Part shown: positions 18,081 through 26,554 of the stretch, in pieces
Layout: each line of letters begins with the position of its first letter
Position numbering within the stretch: position 1 is the first letter of the stretch
NCBI GenBank assembly: GCA_963711705.1
Contig: CAVQFM010000023.1
Coordinates: 62,001-126,000 of the forward strand
Reading direction: 5' to 3'
Origin: RYN-230 sp963711705
GTDB taxonomy: Bacteria; Actinomycetota; Actinomycetes; Streptosporangiales; Streptosporangiaceae
DNA: 64,000 nucleotides
Program-made: the position numbers and the translations under genes
Notes under the pieces: model-generated
What the model saw: only the letters and a program-made list of their open reading frames with translations
Told to the model about the DNA's origin: nothing
The model's database searches: none

Positions 18081-18905
18081 TCACTGGCCCTCCTGGCCGG
18101 ACGGCACCGGCCCGGGGAACGTGAAGCCGGGCTCGCGGCCGGGCCCGGGCGCGCCCGCGAACGCCTGGGCCAGCGACATCCACTCGGTGGCGGCCGGCCC
18201 GGTGACCCGCAGCCTCGTGTCAGCCAGGTTCCGCCGCTGGGTCACCACCAGGCAGAAGTCCAGCGCCGGGCCGGTGACCCGGTCCGCCGCGCCGGCCGGC
18301 CCCCAGGTCCACGTGCCGGCGTCCGGCGCGGCCAGCTCGACGCGGACCGGGGTCACCGGCACCGGCCGGCCGTTCAGCTGAAAGGAAAAGCCGAAGGTAC
18401 GGACGCCCAGGTGGGCGACGTGCCGCAGCCGGCTGGTGGGCTCGCGCACCGCGCCGAGCGCGTCCGCGATGTCCTGGCCGTGCGCCCAGGTCTCCATCAG
18501 CCGGGCGGTCACCGAACTGGCCGCGCTCATGTCCGGCCCGTACCAGGGCAGCCGGTCGCGGGGGCCGAGCCCGCGCAGCGCGGCCACGTACCCGGTCCGC
18601 GCGCCCAGGAACCAGCTGAGCAGCTCGGCCTCGGGGAGCTTGCGGTAGCGGGCGGCGACCTCGTCCGGGAAGCCGGGGCTGAGCGCCCCCACATCCGCCT
18701 CGGCCCGGAACCGGTCCGGGTCGGTGGCGGCCAGCGTCGCGGTCTCGTCGAAGTAGGCCAGGTGGGAGACCTGGTCGTGGATGGTCCAGCCGGGCGACGG
18801 GGTGGGCCGCTGCCAGGCCGCGGCGTCCAGCGGCTCCAGCAGGTCCTCCAGGACCCGGGTCTCCGCGGTCAGGTCGGCGAGCAGCCCGCCCAGGTCAGCA
18901 GCCAC
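18081..18905 (-). CDS. TIGR03084 family metal-binding protein
   Basis: A 274-residue DinB-like protein of TIGR03084. The N-terminal helix bundle has WQRPTPSPGWTIHDQVSHLA (about residues 31-50) with the first metal-binding His, and a later METWAHGQDIADALG segment (about 137-151) with another. A C-terminal beta domain follows (NGRPVPVTPVRVELAAP). The family is found in actinobacterial operons with AtuA and acyl-CoA carboxylases, as here; its reaction is unknown. The gene starts three bases after the hydratase stop and its own stop overlaps a possible GTG start of atuA, so all are likely translated together. Confidence 0.87.
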   Translation of the reverse strand: MAADLGGLLADLTAETRVLEDLLEPLDAAAWQRPTPSPGWTIHDQVSHLAYFDETATLAATDPDRFRAEADVGALSPGFPDEVAARYRKLPEAELLSWFLGARTGYVAALRGLGPRDRLPWYGPDMSAASSVTARLMETWAHGQDIADALGAVREPTSRLRHVAHLGVRTFGFSFQLNGRPVPVTPVRVELAAPDAGTWTWGPAGAADRVTGPALDFCLVVTQRRNLADTRLRVTGPAATEWMSLAQAFAGAPGPGREPGFTFPGPVPSGQEGQ

Positions 18906-18908
18906 GGC

Positions 18909-19685
18909 TCAGCGCCCCTTCCAGGCCGGCGGGCGCTTGTCGCGGAACGCGGCCGGGCCTTCCTGCGCGTCCTCGCTCAGGTAGACCGGCGCCCAGATCC
19001 GCTCGGCGGCCGCGTACGCCTCGCTGAGCGGATGCTCGGCGATCAGCCGCACGGTCTGCTTGGCGGCCAGCACGGACAGCGGCGCGTTGGCCGCGATCCG
19101 CTCGGCCATCCGCTGCGCCGCCTCGGCCAGCCCGGCCGCGGGCACCACCTCGTTGACCAGGCCGATCTCGTGCGCCCGGGCCGCGGTGATGGGGTCGCCG
19201 GTGAGCAGGATCTGCATGGCCACCCGGGGCGGGATCAGCCACGGCAGCGGCGCCGCCCACGGTGCGCCCCGGCCCACCTTGGCCTCGGTGATCGCGAACC
19301 GCGCGTGCTCCGCGGCCAGGCACAGGTCGCAGCTCTGCGCGAGCAGGAACCCGCCTGCGTAGGCGGCCCCATTGACCGCGGCGATGACCGGCTTGGCCAC
19401 CTCGATGTTCCGGCCGAACTGCGGCGCGAAGTCCGGCGGCGGCACCCGCAGCCCGGTCTGCGCCATCTCCTTGAGGTCGGCGCCCGCGCAGAACGCCTGG
19501 TCCCCGGCGCCGGTGAGCACCAGGACCCGGGCGCCGTCGTCGGCGTTGAAGGCGCGCACGCCGTCGAACAGGCCGTCGCGGACCGCCTTGTTCAGCGCGT
19601 TGCGGGCGGCTGGCCGGTTGATGGTCAGCCAGGCCACCGGGCCGCGCCGCTCGTACCTGACCGGCTGCGTGCCGTCACTGCTCAT
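18909..19685 (-). CDS. enoyl-CoA hydratase/isomerase family protein
   Basis: A 258-residue crotonase-fold protein. It shows the substrate-binding segments ITGAG-like LTGAGDQAFCAGADLKEM (about residues 57-74, first oxyanion loop) and KPVIAAVNGAAYAGGFLLAQSCD (read as two parts: KPVIAAVNG and AYAGGFLLAQ). The usual second motif around the catalytic Glu is altered to EAKVGRGAPWAA, lacking the common PGxGG, so the reaction may differ from simple hydration. In the operon it could hydrate the 3-methylglutaconyl-type product of the carboxylase, as AtuE and LiuC do. Its start overlaps the end of the carboxylase alpha gene by 11 bases. Confidence 0.87.
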   Translation of the reverse strand: MSSDGTQPVRYERRGPVAWLTINRPAARNALNKAVRDGLFDGVRAFNADDGARVLVLTGAGDQAFCAGADLKEMAQTGLRVPPPDFAPQFGRNIEVAKPVIAAVNGAAYAGGFLLAQSCDLCLAAEHARFAITEAKVGRGAPWAAPLPWLIPPRVAMQILLTGDPITAARAHEIGLVNEVVPAAGLAEAAQRMAERIAANAPLSVLAAKQTVRLIAEHPLSEAYAAAERIWAPVYLSEDAQEGPAAFRDKRPPAWKGR

Positions 19686-21663
19686 CCTGCGCCTCCACCA
19701 CCGCCAGCACCGTGCCCACGTCTACCGGCTGGCCGGCCGTGACCCCGACCGAGGTCACCGTGCCGTCGTGCGGCGCGACCACGGTGTGCTCCATTTTCAT
19801 CGCCTCCAGCACCACGACCGGCGCGCCCGCGGCGACCGGCGCGCCCGGCGCCACCTCGATCCGCACCACGGTGCCCGGCATCGGCGCCAGCAGCGACCCG
19901 GGCGCGGACGCCGACTCCGGCTCGGGGAACCGGGGCCGCTCGGTCAGCGTGGTCGCGCCGAGCGGGCTGTCCACGTAGTACACGCCGCCCGCCTGGGTCA
20001 CGCTGAACTCCCGGCGGATCCCGGCCAGGTCCACGACGACCAGGCTGGGCTCGGCCGACCGCAGCACCAGCCCCGGCACCGCTTCCCCGTCAACTTCAGC
20101 TTTAACGCCGTCGCGGCCGACTCGGTAGCGCACGGCCAGCGGCCGCCCGTCGCAGTCGAACGTGACCTGCTGCGGCCCGCCCGGCACGTTGCGCCAGCCG
20201 GAGGGGATCGTGGCCAGCACCGGGGCGGCCGCGCGCCGGGCGGCCATCCCGGCCAGCGCGGCGGCCAGCGCGTGCAGCCGGGGCGCGGCCGGGTCCCGGC
20301 CGGACGTGGCCAGCTGGTGCGGGTCGTGCCGGGCCAGGAAGCCGGTATCGAACTGGCCGGCCCGGAACTCCGGATGGCGCAGGATGCCGGTCAGCAGGTC
20401 GCGGTTGCTGACCACGCCGTGCAGCCTGGTATCGGCCAGCGCCCGGGCCAGCCGGCGGCAGGCCTGGTCGCGGGTGGCACCGTGCGCGATGACCTTGGCC
20501 AGCAGCGCGTCGTAGTGCACGCCGACCGGCGAGCCCGCGGTGATGCCGGCGTCCACCCGCAGCCCGGGCCGGTCCGGGACGGTGAACGTGTGCACGGTGC
20601 CGGTGGCGGGCCGGAAATCGTGGCTGGCGTCCTCGGCGTACAGCCGGGCCTCGACCGCGTGCCCGGTCAGCGTGGCGAACCGCACCTCGTCGGGCAGCGG
20701 GTGCCCCTCGGCCACCAGGAGCTGCACCGCGACCAGGTCGAGCCCGGTGACCAGCTCGGTGACCGGGTGCTCCACCTGCAGCCGGGTGTTGACTTCGAGG
20801 AAGTAGAACTGGCCGCCGCGGTCGAGCACGAACTCGACGGTGCCCGCGCCCACGTAGCCGATGGCCTTGCCCGCCGCCACCGCGGCCGCACCCAGCTCGC
20901 GGCGCAGCGCGCCGTCCACCGCCGGGGACGGCGCCTCCTCGATGATCTTCTGGTAGCGCCGCTGGATCGAGCACTCCCGCTCGAACAGGTGCACCACGTT
21001 GCCGTGCTGGTCGCCGAAGATCTGCACCTCGATGTGCCGGGGCGCGTCCAGGTAGCGCTCCAGGAACACGGTGCCGTCACCGAACGCGGCCGCCGCCTCC
21101 CGCTGGGCACTGGCCACCGCGCCGGGCAGGCCAGCCTGGTCGCGGACCACCCGCATGCCCCGGCCGCCGCCGCCGAACGCCGCCTTGACCAGCACCGGGA
21201 AGCCGACGTCACCGGCTGCGGCGGCCTCTGGGCCGGTCACCGTGACCGCGGGCAGCACCGGGACACCGGCCGCGGCCATCAGCTCCCTGGCGGCGATCTT
21301 GGAGCCCATGGCCTCGATCGCGTCGGGGGGCGGGCCGACGAAGGTCAGCCCGGCCTGCGCGCAGTCCCGGGCGAACCCGGCGTTCTCGGCCAGGAAGCCG
21401 TAGCCGGGGTGCACCGCGTCGGCACCGGCCCGCACCGCGGCCCCGATGATCTCGGGCCGGTTCAGGTAGCTGTCCGCGGGCGCGTCGCCGGGCAGCGGCA
21501 CGGCCTCGTCGGCGGCCCGGACGAACGGCGCGCCCGCATCGGCCGGGGAGAACACGGCCACGGTGGCGATGTCCAGATCCCGGGCGGTGCGGATGACCCG
21601 CAGCGCGATCTCACCGCGGTTGGCGATGAGCAGCTTCCTGATCACTGGCTGGCCGGCTGGCAT
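19675..21663 (-). CDS. acyl-CoA carboxylase alpha subunit (biotin carboxylase and biotin carrier)
   Basis: A 662-residue protein starting at ATG 21663 (alternative GTG 21645), nine bases after the beta-subunit stop. It opens with the biotin carboxylase signature KLLIANRGEIALRVIRTARD, has the ATP-grasp glycine loop KAAFGGGGRGMRVV (about residues 160-173), the catalytic EVNTRLQVEHPVTE segment (about 285-298), and a C-terminal biotinyl domain with the modified Lys in EAMKMEHTVV (about 620-629). It carboxylates biotin with ATP and bicarbonate, supplying the beta subunit. The length and single-chain form match methylcrotonyl-, geranyl- and other acyl-CoA carboxylases. The frame is open far upstream of the true start, over the beta gene, but that part is noncoding. 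Confidence 0.95.
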   Translation of the reverse strand: MPAGQPVIRKLLIANRGEIALRVIRTARDLDIATVAVFSPADAGAPFVRAADEAVPLPGDAPADSYLNRPEIIGAAVRAGADAVHPGYGFLAENAGFARDCAQAGLTFVGPPPDAIEAMGSKIAARELMAAAGVPVLPAVTVTGPEAAAAGDVGFPVLVKAAFGGGGRGMRVVRDQAGLPGAVASAQREAAAAFGDGTVFLERYLDAPRHIEVQIFGDQHGNVVHLFERECSIQRRYQKIIEEAPSPAVDGALRRELGAAAVAAGKAIGYVGAGTVEFVLDRGGQFYFLEVNTRLQVEHPVTELVTGLDLVAVQLLVAEGHPLPDEVRFATLTGHAVEARLYAEDASHDFRPATGTVHTFTVPDRPGLRVDAGITAGSPVGVHYDALLAKVIAHGATRDQACRRLARALADTRLHGVVSNRDLLTGILRHPEFRAGQFDTGFLARHDPHQLATSGRDPAAPRLHALAAALAGMAARRAAAPVLATIPSGWRNVPGGPQQVTFDCDGRPLAVRYRVGRDGVKAEVDGEAVPGLVLRSAEPSLVVVDLAGIRREFSVTQAGGVYYVDSPLGATTLTERPRFPEPESASAPGSLLAPMPGTVVRIEVAPGAPVAAGAPVVVLEAMKMEHTVVAPHDGTVTSVGVTAGQPVDVGTVLAVVEAQDEQ

Positions 21664-21671
21664 GGGCCCGG

Positions 21672-23270
21672 TCACATCCGGAACACGCCGAAGGAGTGGC
21701 TGCCCGCGACGGGCGCGGAATGCGCCGCGGACAGCGCGATGCCCAGCACGGTCCTGGTGTCCCGCGGGTCGATGACGCCGTCGTCGTACAGCCGGGCGGT
21801 GACGAAGAACGCGTGCGATTCCCGCTCGATCTGCTCCTCGATGCCGCGCCGCCGGGCCTCGTCGGCCGCTTCGTCGAACGGGCGGCCGGTGGCCTCGGCC
21901 GCCTGGCGGCCGACGATCGACAGCACCCCGGCCAGCTGCTGCGCGCCCATCACGGCCAGCTTCGCGTTCGGCCACGCGAACACGAACCGGGGGCCGTAGC
22001 CGCGGCCGGACATGCCGTAGTTCCCGGCGCCGAACGACGCGCCGATGTTGATCGTCACATGCGGGACGCCGCTGTTCGCCACCGCGTTGATCATCTTCGC
22101 GCCGTCCTTGATGATGCCGCGCTGCTCGTAGTCCTTGCCGACCATGTACCCCGTGGTGTTCTGCAGGAAGATCAGCGGCGTGGCCGACTGGTTGGCCAGC
22201 AGGATGAACTCGGTGGCCTTCTCGGCTTCCTCGCTGAACAGCACGCCCCGGCTGTTGGCCAGCACGCCCACCGGGAAGCCGTGCACGCTGGCCCACCCGG
22301 TGACCAGGCTGGTCCCGTACAGCGGCTTGTACTCGGCGAACCGGGAGCCGTCCACCACCCGGGCCAGCACCTCGCGCGGGTCGAACGGGACCCGGAAGTC
22401 GGCCGACGCGACGCCGAGCAGCTCGTCCGGGTCGCGGGCCGGCGGGTCGGCGGCCCGGGTGGGACCGGGCCCCAGCTTGCGCCAGTTCAGGTCGGCCACG
22501 ATCTGCCGGCCGATCCGCAGGCAGTCCAGCTCGTCGGCGGCGAAGTAGTCGGACAGGCCGGACACCCGGGAGTGCATCGCCGCGCCGCCCAGTTCCTCGT
22601 CCCCAGACTCCTCCCCGGTGGCCATCTTGACCAGCGGCGGGCCGCCCAGGAACACCTTGGCCTGGCCGTCCACCAGCACGGAGTAGTCGCACATCCCGGG
22701 CACATAGGCGCCGCCCGCGGTCGAGTTGCCGAAGACCAGCGCGATCGTCGGGATGCCCAGCGCGGACAGCTGGGTCAGGTCACGGAAGATCTGCCCGGCG
22801 GGCACGAACAGCTCGGCCTGGGTGGGCAGGTCGGCGCCGCCCGACTCGACCAGGTTGATCACCGGCAGCCGGTTGACCCGGGCGATCTCCAGCGCGCGCA
22901 GCGACTTGCGCAGCGTGTACGGGTTGATCGAGCCGCCGCGCACGGTCGGGTCGTGCCCGATGATCACGCACTCCACGCCGGACACCACGCCGATGCCGGT
23001 GACCACGCTGGCCCCGACGGTGAACCCGGTGCCCCAGGCGGCCAGCGAGGACAGTTCCAGGAACGGCGCGTCCTGGTCGAGCAGCAGCTCGATGCGCTCG
23101 CGGACCAGGAGCCGGCCGCGGCGGTGGTGCCGCTCGGCGTACTTCGGCCCACCGCCCGCCCGGGCCGCGGCCTGCTGCTCGTCCAGCGCGGCCACCGCCG
23201 CCAGCTGGACTGCCCGGTTGCGCTGGTAGGGCTCGCTGCTGACGTCCACGGCGGAGGTGAGCACCGGCAC
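21672..23270 (-). CDS. acyl-CoA carboxylase beta subunit (carboxyltransferase; methylcrotonyl/geranyl-CoA type)
   Basis: A 532-residue carboxyltransferase. Both crotonase-like halves are present: YAERHHRRGRLLVRERIELL and VVIGHD-like VIIGHDPTVRGGS in the N half, and EEAEKATEFILLANQSATPL, FLQNTTGYMVGKDYE and GASFGAGNYGMSGRGYGP in the C half. FLQNTTGYMVG and the GNYGM motif are typical of methylcrotonyl-CoA and geranyl-CoA carboxylases, rather than acetyl/propionyl-CoA enzymes. It transfers the carboxyl group from biotin to a branched unsaturated acyl-CoA. It is the first gene of the minus-strand operon that continues with the alpha subunit, hydratase, TIGR03084 and AtuA; the promoter should lie at 23271-23499. 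Confidence 0.93.
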   Translation of the reverse strand: MPVLTSAVDVSSEPYQRNRAVQLAAVAALDEQQAAARAGGGPKYAERHHRRGRLLVRERIELLLDQDAPFLELSSLAAWGTGFTVGASVVTGIGVVSGVECVIIGHDPTVRGGSINPYTLRKSLRALEIARVNRLPVINLVESGGADLPTQAELFVPAGQIFRDLTQLSALGIPTIALVFGNSTAGGAYVPGMCDYSVLVDGQAKVFLGGPPLVKMATGEESGDEELGGAAMHSRVSGLSDYFAADELDCLRIGRQIVADLNWRKLGPGPTRAADPPARDPDELLGVASADFRVPFDPREVLARVVDGSRFAEYKPLYGTSLVTGWASVHGFPVGVLANSRGVLFSEEAEKATEFILLANQSATPLIFLQNTTGYMVGKDYEQRGIIKDGAKMINAVANSGVPHVTINIGASFGAGNYGMSGRGYGPRFVFAWPNAKLAVMGAQQLAGVLSIVGRQAAEATGRPFDEAADEARRRGIEEQIERESHAFFVTARLYDDGVIDPRDTRTVLGIALSAAHSAPVAGSHSFGVFRM

Positions 23271-23499
23271 CCGGCCGCACCTCCTCGTCAGGCTGACTGA
23301 CCTGGACGTTACTCCCTGGTCACCAGGGCCGGGAACCCGCCACCTCTCCCTGGCTCGCGGTTGTTAACGGCTGCTCACCTGCGGGCGCCGTCACGCTGCG
23401 CCGGCGTGACCGGGCCGTGGCCGCCATACTCGTTCGCGGACCCGGAAGCCTGACGGCACACTGGGTGCGGCAGCGGCGTAGGGACGGAAGGGATGCGCG

Positions 23500-23883
23500 G
23501 TGCGGATCGACCGGCTCGATCATCTGGTACTCACCGTGGCCAGCATCGACGCGACGGTGGACTTCTACACGCGGGTGCTCGGCATGGAAGTGATGCGGTT
23601 CGGCGCCGGGCGCACCGCGCTCAGCTTCGGCACGAGCAAGATCAACCTGCACGAGGCGGGCCGGGAGTTCGAGCCCAAGGCCCGGCATCCCACCCCAGGC
23701 AGCGCGGACATCTGCCTCATCGTCGCGGGCGAGCTGGCCGATGTCATGGCCGAGCTGACGGCTCGGGGCGTCGCGATCGAGGAGGGCCCGGTGCAGCGGA
23801 CCGGGGCGGCCGGCCCCATCGTCAGCTGCTACCTGCGTGATCCCGACGGGAATCTCATCGAGCTGAGCAACTACCGTGGGTGA
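23500..23883 (+). CDS. VOC family (glyoxalase/bleomycin-resistance fold) protein
   Basis: A 127-residue protein of two beta-alpha-beta-beta-beta modules. It begins MRIDRLDHLVLTVASIDATV, has VDFYTRVLGM and KINLHEAG in the first module, and ends with the family pattern YLRDPDGNLIELSNY. The metal ligands are His of DHLVL, His of NLHEAG and Glu of LIELSN, which fits a metal-dependent VOC enzyme. The substrate is unknown. It is divergent from the carboxylase operon; GTG 23500 follows GGAAGGGATGCGCG, an adequate ribosome site. Confidence 0.9.
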   Translation: MRIDRLDHLVLTVASIDATVDFYTRVLGMEVMRFGAGRTALSFGTSKINLHEAGREFEPKARHPTPGSADICLIVAGELADVMAELTARGVAIEEGPVQRTGAAGPIVSCYLRDPDGNLIELSNYRG

Positions 23884-24074
23884 GCGTCCCGGCGGCTTGG
23901 CCTGAGCATGACCCGGCATTGGGCTGCCCATAACAGTCCGGCTAAGGCCAGATGATTCCCGCAAGCGGAATGAAATTAGTGGCTTAATGCCCCAGGATGG
24001 TGGGCTGACGGCAGCGTCCGGTTCGGCAGTGACGGGATCCCGCGGCCCCGGGATCGACCCAGGAGTGACCCAAT

Positions 24075-25738
24075 ATGGGCATACCCAGCTCAGCAGGCCC
24101 GCAGCAGCCCGATCGCGCCCGCCGCTCGATCCGCGCCACGTTCACCGCCACGGTCGCGGTGCCAGTGGCCTGCCTGGTCCTGCTCTGGGCCACGGCGGCG
24201 GGCATCATGCTGGGCAGCGCGCTGGCCCGGCGCGGGCCCTGGTCACCGAGCCATCACGAGCTGATCGATTTAACGCTGCTGGTCGGCGCGGGACTCGTCG
24301 TCATCCTTATCTCGGTCATTCTGATGGGCGCCTTTGCCCGCCGGATCTCCCGTGACGTCTCCGGCCTGGCCGGCGCGGCCCAGCAGTTCGCGGGCGAGCA
24401 GCTGCCGCAGCTCCTGGATCAGCTGCGGCGGGCTGACCAGCCCGCCGTGCCCGCGGATATCAGCGTGCCCCGGCTGCAGCCGAGGAGCGCCGAGGTCGCC
24501 CAGGCAGTGGGCGCCATGACCAGCCTGCAGCGCACCGCGATCGCCGCGGCAGCCGGGGAGGCCAGCCTGCGGAACGGGCTGCGGCAGGTGTTCGTCAGCC
24601 TGGCCCGGCGGAATCAGTCGCTGCTGCAACGGCAGCTGCGCCTCATCGACGCGCTGGAACACAAGGCCCCTGACCCGGCCGCGCTGGGCGACCTGTTCGC
24701 GCTGGACCACCTCACCACCCGGATGCGCCGCCACTCGGAGAGCCTGGCCATCCTGTCCGGCGCGGCACCGGGCCGGTCCTGGACCGAGCCGGTACCGGTG
24801 ATCGACGTGATCCGCGGGGCCATGGCCGAGGTCGAGGACTACAAGCGGGTATCCGTGCTGACCGCGGCCGAGGACGCGGTGGCCGCCCCGGCCGTGGCGG
24901 ACATGATCCACCTGCTGGCTGAGCTGATCGAGAACGCGACAATGTTCTCGCCCTCGGGCACCCGGGTCGAGATCCGGGCCGAGCGGGTGGCCAACGGGTT
25001 CGCCATCGAGATCGACGACCGGGGCCTGGGCATTGAGCCCGGCCAGCTGGCCGAGATCAATGAGCAGCTGGCCCGGCCGCCCGACTTCGACCTGGCCAAC
25101 GCCGACCGGCTGGGCCTGTTCGTGGGGGCAAAGCTGGCCGCCCGGCATGGCGTCCGTGTCTCGCTGCGCCCCTCGCCCTACGGTGGCACCAGCGCGATCG
25201 TGCTGCTGCCGAACGCCATCGTGGCCGTGCCGGCCAGGCCAGATGGTGCCGCACCGCCGGCCGCCCGGCCCGTCGCGGTGGCCCGGCCCGCCGGGCTCGA
25301 TCTCGGCTCACCCGGCCCGCTGGCGCTGGCCAGCCGGCGGCCGGGCCGGCACCCGCGGGCGCCGGGCCACCCGCCGCGCTGGACAGCCGGCGGCCCGGGC
25401 CGGTACCCGCGGCCGCCGGGCCACCCGCCGCGCTGGACAGCCCGGGCCGGCCAGCCCGCACGGACGGCGGGCCCCGGCGCAGCCTGCCCCAGCGCACCCG
25501 CCAGGCCAGCCTGTCCCCGCACCTGCGGGGCGGCCCGGCGGCGAGCGGCACCACCGCGCCGGCCGGCCCGGCACCGGCCGGACCCCGGACCCCGGAGCAG
25601 GCCCGCGACCTCGCCGCGTCCCTGCAGACCGGGTGGCAGCGTGGCCGCCAGGACGACCTGCCCGAGGCGCACCCCGCGGCCAGCCCGTACGGCAGCGGGC
25701 GCCAGGACTTCGCCGGACCGGATAGCGAGGAGACGTGA
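24075..25738 (+). CDS. conservon sensor kinase CvnA-like, one-base frameshift in the tail
   Basis: RBS CAGGAG precedes the ATG. Two N-terminal membrane helices (VACLVLLWATAAGIMLG and LLVGAGLVVILISVILMG) and a HAMP-like stretch are followed by the kinase core: SLARRNQSLLQRQLRLIDALE as phosphoacceptor-like region, ELIENATMFSPSG (N box) and DDRGLGIEPGQL (G1). The frame from 24075 is coherent to about 25340. Then a 54-bp direct repeat shows one missing C at 25341-25342. In the corrected frame the tail reads LPQRTRQASLSPHLRGG and RTPEQARDLAASLQTGWQRG, as in conservon sensors, and stops at 25736-25738 overlapping the next ATG (TGATG). Corrected length is 554 residues. Confidence 0.87.
25333..25440 (+). 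repeat. 54-bp tandem duplication inside the cvnA-like gene
   Basis: Units 25333-25386 and 25387-25440 are nearly identical and end with the same CGCTGGACAG. Unit 1 has CGGCCGGGCCGG where unit 2 has CGGCCCGGGCCGG, so unit 1 lacks one C. With that base restored both units encode the same Pro/Ala-rich 18-residue segment ending PAALDS in the frame that joins the two halves of the gene. Confidence 0.8.
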
Positions 25739-26166
25739 TGGGCGAGCCGGCCGGGACCGGCCCAGGACAGGACCTGGACTGGCTGCTCGGAGACCTGGCC
25801 GACCGGGGGACGCAGTTCCGGCAGGCGGTGTTCCTGTCCCGCGACGGGCTGCCCATCGCCGCCACCAAGGATCTGCGCCGGGAAGACGCCGAGCGCTTGT
25901 CCGCCCTGGCGGCCGGGGTGCAGAGCCTGGCCAGCGGGGCCGGGCAGCATTTCGGCGTGGGCCAGGTACGGCAGACCATCATCGAGCTCGAGCAGGCGCT
26001 GCTGTTCGTGTCCAGTGCTGGTCACGGCAGCTGCCTGGCGGTGCTCTGCCCGGTGGACGCCAACGCCGGCCAGGTCGCCTACGAAATGGCCATGCTGGTG
26101 AAACGGGCCGGCCCTCATCTGGAAGCCCGCCCCCGATTCCCGTCTGCCCAGGTCCCGGTGGACTGA
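25738..26166 (+). CDS. Roadblock/LC7 domain protein, conservon CvnB-like
   Basis: A 142-residue Roadblock/LC7 protein; members dimerise and regulate small GTPases of the MglA/Ras type. The family pattern is seen in LDWLLGDLADRG, then QAVFLSRDGLPIAATKDL, then AERLSALAAGVQSLASGAG and LFVSSAGHGSCLAVL. ATG 25738 shares one base with the sensor stop; a GTG three bases earlier (25735) could also serve. In conservons this protein sits between the membrane sensor and the GTPase, likely passing the signal. Confidence 0.92.
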   Translation: MGEPAGTGPGQDLDWLLGDLADRGTQFRQAVFLSRDGLPIAATKDLRREDAERLSALAAGVQSLASGAGQHFGVGQVRQTIIELEQALLFVSSAGHGSCLAVLCPVDANAGQVAYEMAMLVKRAGPHLEARPRFPSAQVPVD

Positions 26167-26173
26167 GCCGATC

Positions 26174-26554
26174 ATGGGGGCGGACAGCAAGTGGACCGGC
26201 CGAGACTCCGGCCCGGTCGTGCGCCCCTACGCGCTGACCGGCGGCCGGACGGAACCAGCCGGCGGCACGGTACTGGACCTGATCGCGGTCATCGTGGACA
26301 CCGGCCGGGGCAAGGCACCCGGGGATCCGCTCGGCCTCAGCCCGGAGCACCGCAGGCTGCTCAGCTTGTGCCGGCGGCCGGCTACCGTCGCCGACGTGGC
26401 GTCCGATACCGGATTGCCGGTCGGTGTCGTCCGGGTCCTGCTGGCTGACCTCATTCAGCAAGGCCGGATCAAGGTGCTGCCCCAGCGGCCCGCTGGCGAC
26501 CAGCCCAGCACCGAATTGCTCAGGGAGGTACTGCATGGGCTCCGCGCCCTATGA
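26174..26554 (+). CDS. DUF742 protein, conservon CvnC-like
   Basis: A 126-residue DUF742 protein. The N-terminal VVRPYALTGGRTEPA is the family hallmark. The remainder is a winged-helix-like fold: LSPEHRRLLSLCRRPATVAD, DTGLPVGVVRVLLADLIQQG and RIKVLPQ. In characterised conservons this component associates with the sensor, the Roadblock protein and the GTPase at the membrane. Its 3' end overlaps the GTPase gene by 20 bases. Confidence 0.92.
   Translation: MGADSKWTGRDSGPVVRPYALTGGRTEPAGGTVLDLIAVIVDTGRGKAPGDPLGLSPEHRRLLSLCRRPATVADVASDTGLPVGVVRVLLADLIQQGRIKVLPQRPAGDQPSTELLREVLHGLRAL

Noticed and set aside
21664..22692. N-terminal extension of the carboxylase alpha subunit over the beta gene
   Set aside because: The biotin carboxylase signature starts at about 21640 and the extension is out of frame with a well-conserved carboxyltransferase; the start is ATG 21663.
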